A stretch of DNA of 64,000 nt from Chloranthus sessilifolius (taxonomy: Eukaryota > Streptophyta > Magnoliopsida > Chloranthales > Chloranthaceae), in assembly GCA_021018995.1 (NCBI GenBank), contig CM037596.1:69295367-69359366 (forward strand), given 5' to 3'. Positions 1 to 10,952 of the stretch are shown here, one piece after another (position 1 is the first letter of the stretch; every line of letters starts with the position of its first letter). The notes under the pieces were generated by a model. The model ran no database searches. It worked only from the letters and a program-made list of their open reading frames with translations, and was not told where the DNA came from. Both the position numbers and the translations under genes were made by a program.

Positions 1-118
1 CAAATGCAAGTACAAAGTAGGCTACTACAAGGATTGCAGACAAGCTGTCTGGCTGGGAAATGGGGGATTAGAAATGAAACTCAAAATCTGGATGCCCCAA
101 TTGGGCAAATGCTTCATC

Positions 119-262
119 TATTTATAGCTTTCCCCAGGTCCAACTCAGATGTGTATCAACCAATCAGAGGTTCTCAGATTTGTATTGACCAATGGTAGTC
201 GAGCACGGGGATCCAGATCTATTCTGGCCAATCAAAATTCCTCGATCTGGTTCAGCCAATCA
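119..262 (-). promoter_or_regulatory. F LTR core promoter: TATA box and four CCAAT boxes
   Basis: A TATAAATA box on the minus strand lies at 119-126. Four CCAAT boxes, written CCAAT on the plus strand, lie at 160, 189, 228 and 255, all upstream of the TATA box in the element's orientation. The same arrangement is seen in the A LTRs, so it is a conserved U3 feature. CCAAT boxes are bound by NF-Y in plants; use here is inferred. Confidence 0.6.
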
Positions 263-439
263 GGTGAAAAAGGCATCAATTCTGTTATGTATTTTGAAAG
301 TTTGTTAGAGTTTCTAGAAGTTCCCGCCAAGTTATTCCCTCTCTAGGTGCTCACGTGGGGTGGAATATTCCTTCGCTTCATGCTTAGAACCCTCTGGAAT
401 GTCCCTAGGTTTTAAAATGTATTGGGACGTGTAAAAGAC

Positions 440-664
440 TTCGAATTGCCCTTGTTAAAGTGCTGAATCTCCGAATGCCTCTTCTGACTTAGGGCCTTTT
501 CGCAGAAAGTGTTGTGACTCTCAAGCTCTTGTCACAATGTTCGTTCTTTCGAATTGTGTTTTCTTCTTTTGAAAGTTCAATCCTCTCTTGAACAGTTCAG
601 ATGCTCTTCAATGCTAATACCGAGTTTTATTCCTTTTCGCAGAGTTTCGTGTTCTTTGCGAAAG
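440..664 (-). repeat. F LTR motif array (TTCGAA / TTTGCGAAAG type)
   Basis: Irregularly spaced copies of a CpG-bearing motif occur at about 440, 497, 548, 633 and 656 (TTCGAA, TTTTCGCAGAAAG, TTTCGAATT, TTTTCGCAG, TTTGCGAAAG). The set is of the same type as the array in A and lies at the same place in the LTR, upstream of the CCAAT cluster. Confidence 0.55.
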
Positions 665-1579
665 TATGTTCTTCTTGAAAAGGACTAGAGTGCATTTTTC
701 TGTTTGAATTGTTCCATACTTCTCTTCCAGGTCTTTGGTTCTTCTATTCAGACCTTTCAACAGCTGATGAGGTTGCTTCTTCACTTTCTTCCTTTGGATT
801 GACATGGATTGTCATCTTATTGGCACTTTTAAGCTGCTTTTATGGTTAAGCCTGTCTTTATTGTTAGCTGCAATATAAGCACTTAAAACACTTATTTAGT
901 TCTCTCAAAGGTCTATCAAGACTCAAGTTTAGGGGTGAAAAATGGTATTTTTCACTTGTCAACATGACCCGGGAAACCTTCAAATCGATATTTTGAGCAT
1001 CGAAGTGCTAAATATGACTTTGATTTACCGGTCTTTGCCAAAGGCTCTAGGGTAGGGGCTTCGGTTATCGATCGGGAAGGGTTTAGGCACCCGATCAACC
1101 CGCACGTAGCGGTCTCTATCTATGGCCAAAAATAAAAATAAAAGGGCGGAGTTTCCCCTTGCCCGAAGGTAATACGGTCCTATCAAGCTTTGAGCCAACC
1201 AAAATTTTGGTGGCGTAACTGCTTGAATCCTTGGACGGAGGAGACACCAAGAAGGTAGAGGAAGAGAGGGGTGAGCCGGAGCTCACGGGCCCTTGTTGCA
1301 CCGTGGAAGACCTTCGCTTTGGCGTGCTTCCAATGGCTTAAATGGTATGGAAATGGATTCTAACACTAGGATTTGGTAAAATAGGAAGTGTAGGGTGAGG
1401 CTAAAGGCTAGACTTTAGCTAAAGGGAGTGCTCTAATGGTGGAAATGGACTAAAATAGATGGAGTATGCATGCTGGAATTCTGAAAAACTATTGGCATTT
1501 TCTCTCACTAGGGTTCTCTCTTAAGCACTCTCTAATCCTTCAACAAAAATTCAACCCTTTGGGGAGAGGGGGGCCTCTC

Positions 1580-1587
1580 TATTTATA
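1580..1587 (-). promoter_or_regulatory. G LTR TATA box
   Basis: TATAAATA on the minus strand (TATTTATA on plus), in the same position as in the D LTR, where it is at 10397-10404. It lies about 280-500 bp downstream of the palindrome array in the element's orientation. Confidence 0.55.
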
Positions 1588-1866
1588 GAGAAGAGGTGGG
1601 TTAGGGGCTTACTTAAGAGCTAATTGATTTAGCAATTAGGTAATCCCCCATCTAAGGTTTTCTAGGTTTTCAAGGTCCTAGGGTTTTGGGGAAACTGATT
1701 TCAATGGCAGATGATGGCGTGAGACCAAAGGTGACTTAAGGGTTGCCAATAAGCTCAAAGGGGGTGTAACCAATCTCAAGACACCCACCTCAACCAAGGG
1801 GATGGTCAAAGGGTCAAACCAGATGGAGGAAATTCGAGCTACTAATGACAGTTACTGTAGCTAAGC

Positions 1867-2087
1867 TGGGCGTATATATTATATACGCCCAGTTTAGGAA
1901 CAATAAATTTCACCAAAAATAGGGGAGCCTTGGGAAGATGAAGCCCGCGGTGGGTCCCACCTATGCTGGGCGTATATATTATTTACGCCCGGCCAAATTT
2001 CCCCCAATAAAAGGCAGGCGTATATAATATATATGCCTGACTAATCTGGGGCCAAATTGGCTGGGCGTATGTAATATACACGCCTGA
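1867..2087. repeat. G LTR palindrome array, four copies
   Basis: Four palindromes at 1867-1891, 1967-1990, 2015-2039 and 2062-2087. The first is perfect: 12-bp arms TGGGCGTATATA with a one-base centre. The other three carry a few mismatches. They stand 280-500 bp upstream of the LTR TATA box. The homologous LTR of D has palindromes of unrelated arm sequence in the same place. Confidence 0.85.
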
Positions 2088-2465
2088 GTAAAAGTTTTAT
2101 GATTTTATGTGAAACTTTAATCGGCCATAACTTTTGAACCGTAGCTCCAAATTGGGTGATCTTTGGCTTGCTGGAAAGCTGGAGAAGTCCTCTTTCTAAT
2201 GGTATATGGTTCATCCTTGGTAATGGTCTGTGTATAGCTCTCCTCCCATCAACTACTCAGAAGGGTTTAAGTTAGGTCTGGGAAGGGATTCTAGGGTTTA
2301 GGGGTGACTTCTAAGGATTGAGGGAATGACTCTAAAGGTTTTAGGGTGATTCCTAATGGTCTAGGTAGGTTCTGAAGGGTTCAGGGGGTGCCATCGGAAG
2401 CACAGGGGTACATCTCTCCCGAAGTACAAATTGATTGGGCCTTGGGCCGAATTTGGGTGTCTACA

Positions 2466-3653
2466 CATCTTCTTTGACATTTTTCATACTTGAAGTGGCT
2501 AACTTCTCCTCTTATTTCTACTTTTTCCAATGAAATTTCCTCTTGACTCCTCTCCCTTCCCTTTCATTATTATTTTTCTGTTTTTCTTTTTTTTTGTTTT
2601 TCTTTTTTCTATTTTTTTTATTTTTTTATTTTTTAATTTTTTTAATTTTTGGATAAATTTTTCTTTTCTTTTCTTTTTATTTTTATTTTTCTGGAATGCC
2701 ATCCTCTCCCCAGCTACTATACTGCTATCGTCCTTTTGTGTTTCTTCTCCATTCACCCAATGTTGCCCCTAGCTTGTCCATCTTCAACTCCTTCTCCTTT
2801 ACTTTTTGAATTCTCAGAGTGGGGGTAGGTTTGAATCAGGTCCATAGGTTTAGGTACAAGTACTCAGGTATATTTTGAAGAAAACTATAAATCAAGGCTC
2901 AAAAGGTGTATGCACAAGGGTAGTTTACTAGGTTTGGTATGTTTAAGCTCAAATTGTCCAAGAGAAGGCCTTGATCCTTTCCTAAATATCATGGATACTG
3001 TCAGCTGTCTTAACTTGGAGATGCCTAACTTCTAGTGAGGACATTGACTCAGCCAGTCCTTAGAGCAGAAAAAGAAATTGCCTAAGACACTCCTCAAAGA
3101 GAAAAAAAAATTTTTATAGGCCCAAATCTCACTAGGTATGGTCTTCATTGAACTCTTAGGCATATCCTTACCTTTTTCTTTCTTCTGATGGTTCACTAAG
3201 TACTGAGACAAGTGAGTTTTTTTGGTGTTTTCCTCAAGGAAATGTTAAAATTTTAAAAGTTTTTAATGCCTAAATGTCTACAAAATTTAAAATTTTCTCA
3301 TTTTCAAAGTTTTTAGGTGGACATAGCTCTATATCTCTCTCACTCACTTGATTTTACTGTACTTAGGTTAACTACATCATTGGAAAACCTTGTCACACTC
3401 CCAAACCTATGAGGAGTAGTGTCCTCACTGTTTCAAAGATGAAAGGGCATGTGCAGTAGGGATCGTACACAAAATCAGACACAAAATAAGTAAAAGCATT
3501 AAACAAAACACATACAAACAACTAAAAAAAACTAACAACTATAAAGAGAAAAAGTAAACTAAATAAAACATAACAAAGAGAAATTTCATTTATACACAGA
3601 AATTCGTACAATGTAAAGGAAAAAAAATAACACAAAAATTAAACAAAAACATC
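2466..3653 (-). other. H 3' noncoding region
   Basis: No credible gene. The stretch aligns in order with the 3' noncoding regions of B (18552-20387) and E (62609-64000), including the CTCACTAGG...TTTGGGCCT landmark near 3120 and the pyrimidine-rich run at 2573-2693. The phenylalanine-rich ORF across that run is an artefact of the low-complexity sequence. Confidence 0.7.
3392..3410 (-). promoter_or_regulatory. H internal polypurine-tract-like site
   Basis: On the minus strand: ATAGGTTTGGGAGTGTG, followed by the GTGAGGACACT-type block that accompanies this site in the other elements. It lies just after the ORF3 end, not beside an LTR, and matches the LTR-adjacent polypurine tracts of A, B, C and E. 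Confidence 0.6.
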
Positions 3654-5243
3654 CTAATTATCTATTGGCTCAGTCTTGACTTTGGGTATTTTTCCTTTTT
3701 CTTGCTCCATAGTAGCAGCAGTTGAACTGGCAGGAGGGGCAGTCTTAGCTACTTGTGTAGGATCTCTGCCAGTTAGTTCAGTAACTCTTCTATCCAGGAT
3801 TTCTGCCTTCTTCTCAACAAGCAGAACTCTAGTTTCATAGAACTCCCTAATGGCCTTTGTGACATATTTGGAGGCAGCTAATCTTTTCTCTAGGCCATCT
3901 GCTCTCATCTTCTCAGTTGCTGAATTATGCTTTTTAGCTTCATATTGAATCAAAATTCTACCCCACCCCTTTGATATTCCTAGCAATTGAACCTTGTGGT
4001 CCAACTCCATTCGACTTATCTTCTCTTCATGGTTGCCTTATGGAGGTTTTGATGGTTGCCATGCCTTGAATGACTTCATTTTTTAGCTATGGGTTCTTTT
4101 GCATGGCATGGAGGAGAGTAGAGTAGGGAGGGATGGAAAAGGATGAGGCAGGTAGGATGGGCTGCTCATTACTCGAAGAAGGGCCAGCCAGCAAGGGAGA
4201 GTAGGGATGGGTGATGGCATGGGTGGGGTGAATATTGAGGGTAAAGGGTGATGGACTGCAGGTTCAGGCTCGAGGTCTATTTGGATAAGAATGGAGGTTG
4301 GGATGTGGGCTTCCACATTTGTGGTAGCATTAGAGGTAGCTAGAACGGGAGGGAGATCAGGTTAGGGTTTTGGATCAGGTTCAGCTTCAGTTTGAGTGGA
4401 GGCATTGGTAAAGGTAATAGGATGGCTTTCTGGGATAGGTGCAACGGGTGTAATAGGAAGTGTTGTGACAGCTGAGGTTATGGGTTGTGGGGAAGGAGGT
4501 GGGATAGGTAAATGGGTGGGTTGAGGGATAGGTGGCTGTTGTGATGTTTGGGTTAAAAGTGACAAGGTGGCTTGGATGGCTCGTAATCTGGTTTGGATTG
4601 AGGCTTGGTTTTGGAGGGTGGAGTTCATGACATGCAGGTTAACATCTATGGATGATTGGTTGTGGGAGTTGGCCATCACTTGGGCATGAAGGGAGAGCAA
4701 TAGGTTAAAGATTTGGAGTAGAAAATCAGGGGTGATAGGTGGAATTGGTTGAAATGGGGAAGTGAATGCATGAGTGAAGGTGGTGGGCTGTGGTGAATGT
4801 GGAGGGGGGGTGAAATGAGCAGGGTGAGGGGAGTCTGGGAGAGGGGTAAAGTCATAGTTAATGTCCCCTATGATAGAAGACATCATGGCTGAGTATCCCT
4901 CTTTTGAAAGAGGGATTTGGTCATGGGTAGGTGAGGATGGAATGGATTGGCCTAAGAGTTTAAGGAACTCAGGTGGAAAAGGTTGGGAGGTTTCAATGGA
5001 CTGGGGGAGGTGTAGTGGGGAGCTGTGTGGGATTTCAATAGTGTGAGGCTCTGGTTCAAAGGCTTGGAGTGTTGAGGTTTGTGGTAGGCCAATGGTTGAG
5101 TCTGGTATGGCTGTGGTTTCAGGAATTGGGATGGTTTGGAATATATAGGTGGGTTGCGAGTTAAAAGTTTCAGGTGGCTCGCGAGTTGAAAGTTTAGGCC
5201 ACAGAGCCTTGCGAGAAAGCATAATTTTAGCCCCTCTTCTCAA
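3654..5243 (-). pseudogene. H ORF3, distal part (Pro-rich linker, TQT motif, coiled coil)
   Basis: Two minus-strand pieces, 5243-4362 (293 codons) and 4010-3654 (118 codons), with broken sequence between, match the distal two thirds of ORF3 in A and C. Shared landmarks are a YSAMMSSI...YDFTPLPDSPHP segment, a helix of the form LLQIFNLLLSLHAQ, an ASTQTEAEP motif and a C-terminal coiled-coil stretch followed by a charged tail (KIPKVKTEPI). The N-terminal plant transposon domain present in A and C is absent, and the reading frame starts instead in unrelated sequence, so the gene is 5' deleted. No membrane segment or signal peptide is seen. Function is unknown. Confidence 0.65.
5154..5220 (-). 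repeat. H motif array (TTGCGAG / CTCGCGAG type)
   Basis: Three closely spaced copies of GCGAG-bearing motifs lie at the 5' edge of the remaining H ORF3. The variant is the one seen in the B and E LTRs. The position corresponds to the pre-ORF3 spacer arrays of A, B and C. Confidence 0.45.
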
Positions 5244-5678
5244 TGTTGCACATTGGCCAGTGCCTCCATGATATCATGCACCTATCCATTGTGCATCAAC
5301 AACAACCCCTTCACATGTACTCCATTTTATCATTAAAATTGAATGCCCATTATTAACATCTGTACCTAAAAAATGTAGAAATCTAAAGATAGTGTTTCAG
5401 ATCAAATTCATGATATTTATTATGAGAGCATCTCAACCAAAGCAACAAGAAACATGCTCATCAAATTCATATGGCAAGTATGCACATGCACTCAAAGCAG
5501 AACAAAACAAAATAAAACAACCAAGCAAATCATCATCACACTAAAAGCAGTAATTGACAGATTTATAAGCAACACAAAACAAAACACACATTTAACACTC
5601 ATGGTACACATTTTACAAAGCTTTAGATCACTGAGCAGTGGGAGGTTCATGTAGGGGAATGGTCTGAGGAGGCTCCAC
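5244..5678 (-). other. H spacer between integrase and ORF3
   Basis: A-rich spacer without a credible gene; it matches the region after integrase in B (about 21018-21243). The start of ORF3 and most of the motif array expected here are missing, consistent with a deletion. Confidence 0.5.
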
Positions 5679-5926
5679 TTAATTTTCTACATAAATTTTT
5701 AGCCTTTGCCTATTCACTTTCATGATCTTCCCAGACATAGGATTCAAGATCTCCACAACACTAGATGGGAAAGCATGAATGACAGTGTAAGGTCCATCCC
5801 ATCTGGATTTTAACTTCCCTAGAAAAAATCTTAGTTTGGAGTTGAAATGCCAAACCTTAGTACTAGCATTGAAATCCCTTCTCATTAGCTTCTTGTCAAA
5901 GAATGCCTTGGATTTCTCTTTATACC
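5679..5926 (-). pseudogene. H integrase, C-terminal fragment
   Basis: About 80 codons on the minus strand correspond to the last part of Athila integrase: the KSKAFFDKKL segment, WHFNSKLRFF, KLKSRWDGPYTV and the closing VNRQRLK. B (21630-21244) and A (32655-32990) hold the same segment. The core with the DDE residues is missing because LTR I abuts at about 5926. Confidence 0.8.
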
Positions 5927-6582
5927 ATTTTATACCCCTTTAAACTTGGCTTTTGATAGGACTTAGAGTATTTAATGCATGCTTTTGATGTTGTTTTGCA
6001 GCAAAGAGGTAATTATGTCCTTAGTGCAGTTTTCAGTTAAAAAGTGCCAATAAGGAGAGTTTTTGAATCAATCCACAGCTGAGAATGCGAGATGAATGGC
6101 TAGGCACATTGGAGGTGTTTTGAGTGTCACTTGCAGCTTAGCAGCAATTTGGGTTTGATAACCAGTTGAACCTGCCAAGCAAGGCCAATGAAGAATTGAA
6201 GCTGCAGGTTTATCAAGTGTGCAAGACAGGTAGACCACCTTGCACTCACAGCCAAGTTGTCAAGGTGTGCACACAGCTGAGAAGTAAATCTGTCAAAGAG
6301 TGAGAAAGTGGTTTCCACATGGTGGAGCCTTAATGTATTCAGCATCTTCATTAGAGCATACAGCATATCTATCGAGGTGCACCATCAAAACTACCAACAA
6401 ACCTGTCAAACCATGTGAAGCATGAACTTGTCAGGATATGCTTCAGCAACTTGTCAAGTGTTGATGCATTTAAAGCCAGCAACTTCACAAATGGATGGAA
6501 CACCTCCGTTCAGCACCTATCAAAATCTGCAGCTCCATGCATCCCATCTTGTCAACTTGTGCTCAATTAGAACTGCCATAGC

Positions 6583-6585
<3 letters not shown>

Positions 6586-6618
<33 letters not shown>
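6586..6618. repeat. (TA)n microsatellite
   Basis: About sixteen perfect TA units inside LTR I. Confidence 0.95.
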
Positions 6619-6620
<2 letters not shown>

Positions 6621-6734
6621 TATATCGGGTGCACCCTCTTGCAGCAGAAGAAAATGCAGCAGCATCAACAAGTGCATTGGTGCACCTCCAGCTGAAAGCT
6701 TGAAGAGTGCAATTCCATTGCAGCTGCAGCCAAC

Positions 6735-7345
6735 CTCGCGAATAATTGCTGACAACAACAGCCCATCCTATTGACTTACAGCTGAAGGAAAACCTCCCAA
6801 CAATCCTCTCGACAACTTCAGCCATCATGAACCTTTGAACCTATCGACCAACAGCAGTAACTCCCTTCAATCTTCTTGACTTGAAGAAATCTTCCCAGCC
6901 TTTAAACCTGTCAACAGGTGCAGCTACAAACCTATCGACCCGCTAAGCAAATCCCATTGATCCTGTCGACCACTTGGGGCTTGCACCTGTCGACAACTTG
7001 CTACAGACCCCACCTGCAGATCCTGTCGACCACCTGGAGATCCTGTCGACCACTTTAAGATGCAACTTGTCGACATTTTGCAGCCAATCCTCTGGAGCAG
7101 CAACGTCCAAGAGCAGAACCTGTCGATACCTTAGCATGCAATTCATTCACCAACCTCTCAACACCTCCCTTGCAGCACCTACAGGTCTTGTCGAGATCCA
7201 AGCTCCAACATGTTGACTGGTTTAACTCCCAAGAGCATCCTCTCGAATTGCACCTTCTATCCGCACGAAAACATGCTTGAAACTGCTGCTCTTCATCTAC
7301 TCAAACTAAGAACCTATCGACGAGCAGATCCAAACCTCTCGAGCA
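6735..7345 (+). repeat. I LTR motif array (CCTGTCGACC type)
   Basis: At least ten copies of a motif of the form ACCTNTCGA, many as CCTGTCGACCAC, others as AACCTATCGAC, CCTCTCGAGC and CCTCTCGAATT, at irregular spacing. The array lies upstream of the TATA box at 7993. It is the I-family counterpart of the arrays in the A, B and C LTRs. Confidence 0.75.
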
Positions 7346-7992
7346 TTTCATCTCAGCAGCTCCCTTCCTGCATCCATCCTCTCAAAATCATCAACAAACT
7401 CCATGAGATATACCTGAAGCCTACTGCTATGAAAACCTGCAAAACTAATTCGGTAAACTGATATAATCATGCTGCAGTTTATACCTGTTCTTGTTCAAAG
7501 ATGATCCAGCTCGGGCCCATCAAACTCCATTGAGTTTCAGCTGACAATTTATTGAGGATACTGCAAGTGCAGCCATGTGATTGAATACTTTCAAGGCCCC
7601 AGCAGTTCATCAAATCAGATTCTAGTTGGGAGTTTCTTTGGTAATAAACAACGGAAGCTACATTGGGCTGTTTAGAAATAAATTACAGCAGGGGTATTTT
7701 GGGGCAGCCAATAGAAGGATTTATTTGGGGCATTCTCAATAGATTGGTGCAATTATCTAAGGAGTGCAATTGCAAGTATAAAGAGGAGCAGCAGGTATTT
7801 TATGGTTGGCAAGGGCAAACTTGGAACTCCAAGGCTTGGAAGAGGTCTACACATGGGCAAGCTGTTTGCAAGAATTAATGATTAGTGCAGCTGGGTATTT
7901 TTGGTTAAACAAGGGCAGTTTTTGGAACTCCAAAGCATCAAATTCTCTCCTCTGATTGGCTGCAATCCAAAGCACACGGATCACTGCATTTG

Positions 7993-8000
7993 TATAAATA
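7993..8000 (+). promoter_or_regulatory. I LTR TATA box
   Basis: TATAAATA preceded by GCATTTG, in the position expected from the other LTRs: downstream of the motif array and upstream of the duplicated conserved block at 8440-8520. Confidence 0.6.
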
Positions 8001-8439
8001 GAACTCCTTGGTGTTGTAATTTCTCAGCAAAGAATCCATGGAATAACTGTGTTTCTCCTTAGCACAATTAGCTTTTAGTTTTAGTTTTATTTTTCGCTTT
8101 TCTCTTCCCCCTTCTCTCCCTAATCCAGCATGTTGGATTAGATCTAGATAAGCAGTCCAGATCTATTTATTAATTATATTTTGAAAGCTTTAAAGAATTT
8201 GTGAATAGATTGATATTGCACAAGATTGTAGATCTGAGCTCAAAAGCTGTAAGATTACAGTGATTGTGGATTTTAAAGGCAATTCTAATCTATATTTCAC
8301 TTCTTCATATTTGCTTTCCCTGGATTGGATATTCCCATGGATGCCAGCCAGAAATTGGGAGCTGGTAGTCTAGTATCTACAGCATCTGCAATGGTTAACC
8401 TGCTTTAATCAAGATTATTAGATTGGAACAATCCCTAGG

Positions 8440-8520
8440 ATGAACTATATCCAGTAGAAGGGCAGATCATAACCTTAGGGTTGTATCCAGTAGAAGTGCA
8501 GATCCTAACCTGAGGACTGC
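8440..8520 (+). repeat. I LTR duplicated conserved block
   Basis: Two direct copies of a TATCCAGTAGAAG[G/T]GCAGATC-type block followed by TAACCT. They match the paired blocks of B, C and E, whose core on the element's strand is CATTNAAGTGGACAGATCATA. The I copies have lost the GGTCTGTGACC hairpin. Confidence 0.6.
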
Positions 8521-9018
8521 TTCATCCATTGGTGGAGACTAGATTCTTATACCTCACCTCTGCCGGGGTAAGCTGGGTAGCTTGGAGCCAGAATAGAGGA
8601 TTGTAGCAAATCAGATCTATACAATGCCTTTGATTCAATTCATTACAATGAGAACCAGTCCTTGGCTGCCTATTTCTCACCATTTGATCTTTATTCTACC
8701 ATCCATCTTCCTCCATCTTTTAGACATAGTTTTACATTTTTATTTTGTAGATTAATTAGATCTAGTAACACCCGAAAAGCTCTCTTTCTTCTTAGAATTA
8801 CCAGTTCTATAGCCAAATCTGGAGGTCTACTATACACCTGCTAGGTTTATATCACTACTCCCTATGGGACAAACTCTTATCAAAATTTGCTACAAATGGA
8901 CCCTGTATCTTACAGGTCTAGGATATTTTAGATATGTTGAATCCATCCTTTATTTTACTTTGATTTTATTTTACTTTTATCATTACACAATAATCCGCAC
9001 ACTAGAAATCCCGCAACA

Positions 9019-9671
9019 CAAACTACGCACAATCCAGGTAAGTACTACCCACCTTTTTTTCTTTGTTTTACTATATAATCCTCGTAAATATATAGTTAGC
9101 TATGATTAAGTCAAATATTTTCAAAACTCGTCTCTCTCGACTCGTGAATCATTGTAGTTCTCCCATAAGAGACAATCATCAGTACTCGCCGAGAAGGTTA
9201 GATGGAGTATCCGGCATGTCAAGTGTTGTCTTGAAAACCACAATAACGGTCGGGTCCACAAATCTCGTATCGGTAGATCTGCTCAACGACGTCTCGGAAG
9301 CCACATTTTTCGTCGTTTTACCACCAAATTGATTTTAAGTTAAAATCCCTAAAATTTCAAATTTACAAAACCCTCGAATTTTCATAATCTCCTTACTAAA
9401 AAAAAGTTAAAAAGAGAGAAGAAAAAGAAGAACAAAGTAACAAGATAAATAGACCCAACTCACCTTTCTTTAAATACCAAAAAAAAAAACTAATTAAGCA
9501 CCCCATCACTTGCGCACAATAAATTATACTTAAACCTGACCTTTAACTCCTAAGACCCCTGAATTCGCAATCAAGCGCATATCCCACTGCACAAAATTAG
9601 ATCAAGTGCATACTCCACTGCGCAGAATCGTTTATTCAGACACATTAGCACTAGAATTCCCAACCTAGAGG
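9019..9671. other. Unassigned DNA between LTR I and LTR D
   Basis: No match to other parts of the window. A CpG-richer stretch (9100-9335) is open on the plus strand (76 codons, 9102-9332) and for about 50 codons on the minus strand; neither product is recognisable. The rest is AT-rich. A 31-bp direct duplication (TCAAGCGCATATCCCACTGC type) lies at 9571-9632. This may be the oldest DNA in the window, the target of D, or a remnant of another element. Confidence 0.4.
9571..9632. repeat. 31-bp tandem duplication
   Basis: Two imperfect direct copies, the second starting at 9602, immediately left of the D LTR. Confidence 0.6.
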
Positions 9672-10396
9672 TGTGCAACCGTGAGATTTGTGACCATCCT
9701 GTCGTGGCGATGCGCTCGCTTGCAAAAAATATAGAGTCGCCACTCGGAGCTTTTGGTGTCCTGAGAAACCTAGTTCATTTTTATGAGCACCGAAGTGCTA
9801 AAAATATGACTCTGAATTCGGTCCACACCAAAGGCTCTTGGGTAGGGGCTTCGGTTATCAATCGGGAAGGTGTTAGGCACCCAATCAACTGGCTTAACGC
9901 GGTCTCTACTAATGGCCAATACAAAAATAAAATAAAAGAAAAGAAAATGACTTCCTCTTGCCCAAATGGGCCTTAAATCCTATTTGTACCCCTCCATTCT
10001 TTCTAAAAATTCGGCAACGTAACAACACAAATGGGAGGATGGGAAGAGCTAAAGAAGAGATAGGAGAAGAAAGGAGAGAGCTGGAGCCCTCGGGCACTTG
10101 TAGCACCGTAGGAGAGCCTTGCGTTTGCTTACTTTGATGAGCTTTTGAAGGCTAGAATGGTGGAAAAGGGGGTTCTAACTCCTAAGGCTTGAAGCTAAGA
10201 GGTAGAGAGGGAAGGCTAAGGGATTACACACACCTAACCTAAAGGCTTTTAGTGAAATGCTAAGGTCCAAGGGAGCTTTTTGAAATCTGGAATTTGTATG
10301 GGAAGTGTGCACCAAAGGGAGAAAGATCTTCTCACTTTAAGCTCTTTCTCTCTTAGGCCAAAATTCTCAACCCTTAAACAAAGGGGTGGGGGGCTC

Positions 10397-10404
10397 TATT
10401 TATA
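10397..10404 (-). promoter_or_regulatory. D LTR TATA box
   Basis: TATAAATA on the minus strand, at the same place as in G and 280-560 bp downstream of the palindrome array. Confidence 0.55.
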
Positions 10405-10687
10405 GGCAAAGGGTGGGTTAGGAGATTACTTAAGAGCTAAATGGGCTTAGTAATTAGGTAATCTCACATCTAAGGACTCCTAGGATTTTTGGAGCCTTGA
10501 GATGTGTGGAAGGATCCTCAAATGGTTGATGATGGGGTGAGGCTTTAAGCCACTTAAGGGGTTGTAAATAGGTAGTGAATGAGTGCAACAGAACTAGCAA
10601 AATACACCCCAAAGGTCAAGGTGGTCAACAAGTCAAACCCTAATCACGATTTTCAGGGCAAAATCCCAGGGTCACTGTTCATATGCT

Positions 10688-10952
10688 TGGCGCAACTAAT
10701 AGTTGCGCCAGACAAATGTACAATAAAATAGTTTTAAACAGTGCCTGGAAGTTGGTTCGCGAGGGTGGGATCCACAATTAATACTAGCACAACTATTAGT
10801 TGCGCCAGGCTTAAATCTGGGGAGAAGTGGCCTGGCGCAACTAATAGTTACGTCAGGCAAAATTATCACTGGCGTAACCATTAGTTGCGCCAAATCCCTA
10901 GGGTTAGTTGTGGCAGGCAAAATTATCACTGGCGCAACTATTAGTTGCGCCA
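10688..10952. repeat. D LTR palindrome array, five copies
   Basis: Palindromes at 10688-10710, 10785-10807, 10833-10855, 10870-10892 and 10930-10952. The first and fifth are perfect 23-mers: arms TGGCGCAACTA around one base. The fourth and fifth sit in a direct repeat of about 60 bp that also contains a CCAAATCCCTAGGG tail. G has the same arrangement with unrelated arms. Confidence 0.9.

Larger units (their letters stand above)
1..964 (-). mobile_element. F: partial Athila-type LTR, cut by the left window edge
   Basis: Read on the minus strand from 964, this begins TGTTGACAAG and continues with the same blocks as the start of the A LTR: an ACCATTTTTCACCCC-like stretch, a TTCGAA/TGCGAAAG motif array, a line matching the A segment around 26040-26120, a CCAAT cluster and a TATA box. 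The part beyond the window start would hold the rest of the LTR. On its right it abuts Tat LTR G in mid sequence, because the first part of the LTR seen in D at 9672-9760 is missing from G. The simplest reading is that F inserted into G, which makes this the 5' LTR of F or a solo LTR. The left end and TSD lie outside the window. Confidence 0.8.
965..2465 (-). mobile_element. G: Tat/Ogre-type LTR, truncated by the F insertion
   Basis: On the minus strand it starts TGTAGACACCCAAATT at 2465, the typical opening of plant Tat/Ogre LTRs. It carries the conserved GGTGCCTAAAC-type block near 1080 and ends abruptly at 965 against F. It aligns in order with the D LTR (9672-11400). To the right the sequence at once becomes the 3' noncoding part of Athila element H, so G inserted in H. 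G is either a solo LTR or the 5' LTR of an element lying left of the window. Confidence 0.8.
2466..5926 (-). mobile_element. H: 3' part of a degraded Athila-like element
   Basis: On the minus strand this holds, in order, the C-terminal end of integrase (5926-5679), a spacer, the distal part of ORF3 (5243-3654), an internal polypurine-like tract (3410-3392) and the 3' noncoding region, in which LTR G is inserted at 2465/2466. Its 3' LTR must lie left of the window. On the right, homology to integrase stops at about 5926, where LTR I begins. Confidence 0.8.
5927..9018 (+). mobile_element. I: long Athila-type LTR, about 3.1 kb
   Basis: The left end has the ACCATTTTATACCCC opening like the A LTR (ACCATTTTCCACCCC), but the expected TG terminus is not clear. 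The right end (8860-9018) matches the end of the B and E LTRs: CCTATGGGACAAACTCTTA, GCTACAAATGGACCCTGTAT, then CCCGCAACA. It carries a GTCGAC-type motif array, a TATA box and two copies of the conserved AGAAGTGCAGATC-type block. No primer site follows 9018 and H integrase does not resume, so it is neither a clean solo LTR nor a 5' LTR; a deletion or rearrangement at one end is likely. Confidence 0.7.

Noticed and set aside
2530..2772. Phenylalanine-rich plus-strand ORF (80 codons) and Lys-rich minus-strand ORF over the same stretch
   Set aside because: They translate a T-rich low-complexity run in the 3' noncoding region of H; similar runs in B and E do not keep the frames.
6586..6618. (TA)n run as a promoter element
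   Set aside because: It is a plain microsatellite about 1.4 kb upstream of the real TATA box of LTR I.
9102..9332. Possible host gene fragment, 76 codons on plus, with a GTAAGT-like donor near 9037
   Set aside because: No recognisable domain, no supporting splice acceptor and no neighbouring exon. Kept only as unassigned DNA.
10688..10952. Palindromes as a CRISPR-like array or as a terminator
   Set aside because: Spacing is irregular, the context is a plant LTR and the palindromes are upstream of the TATA box.
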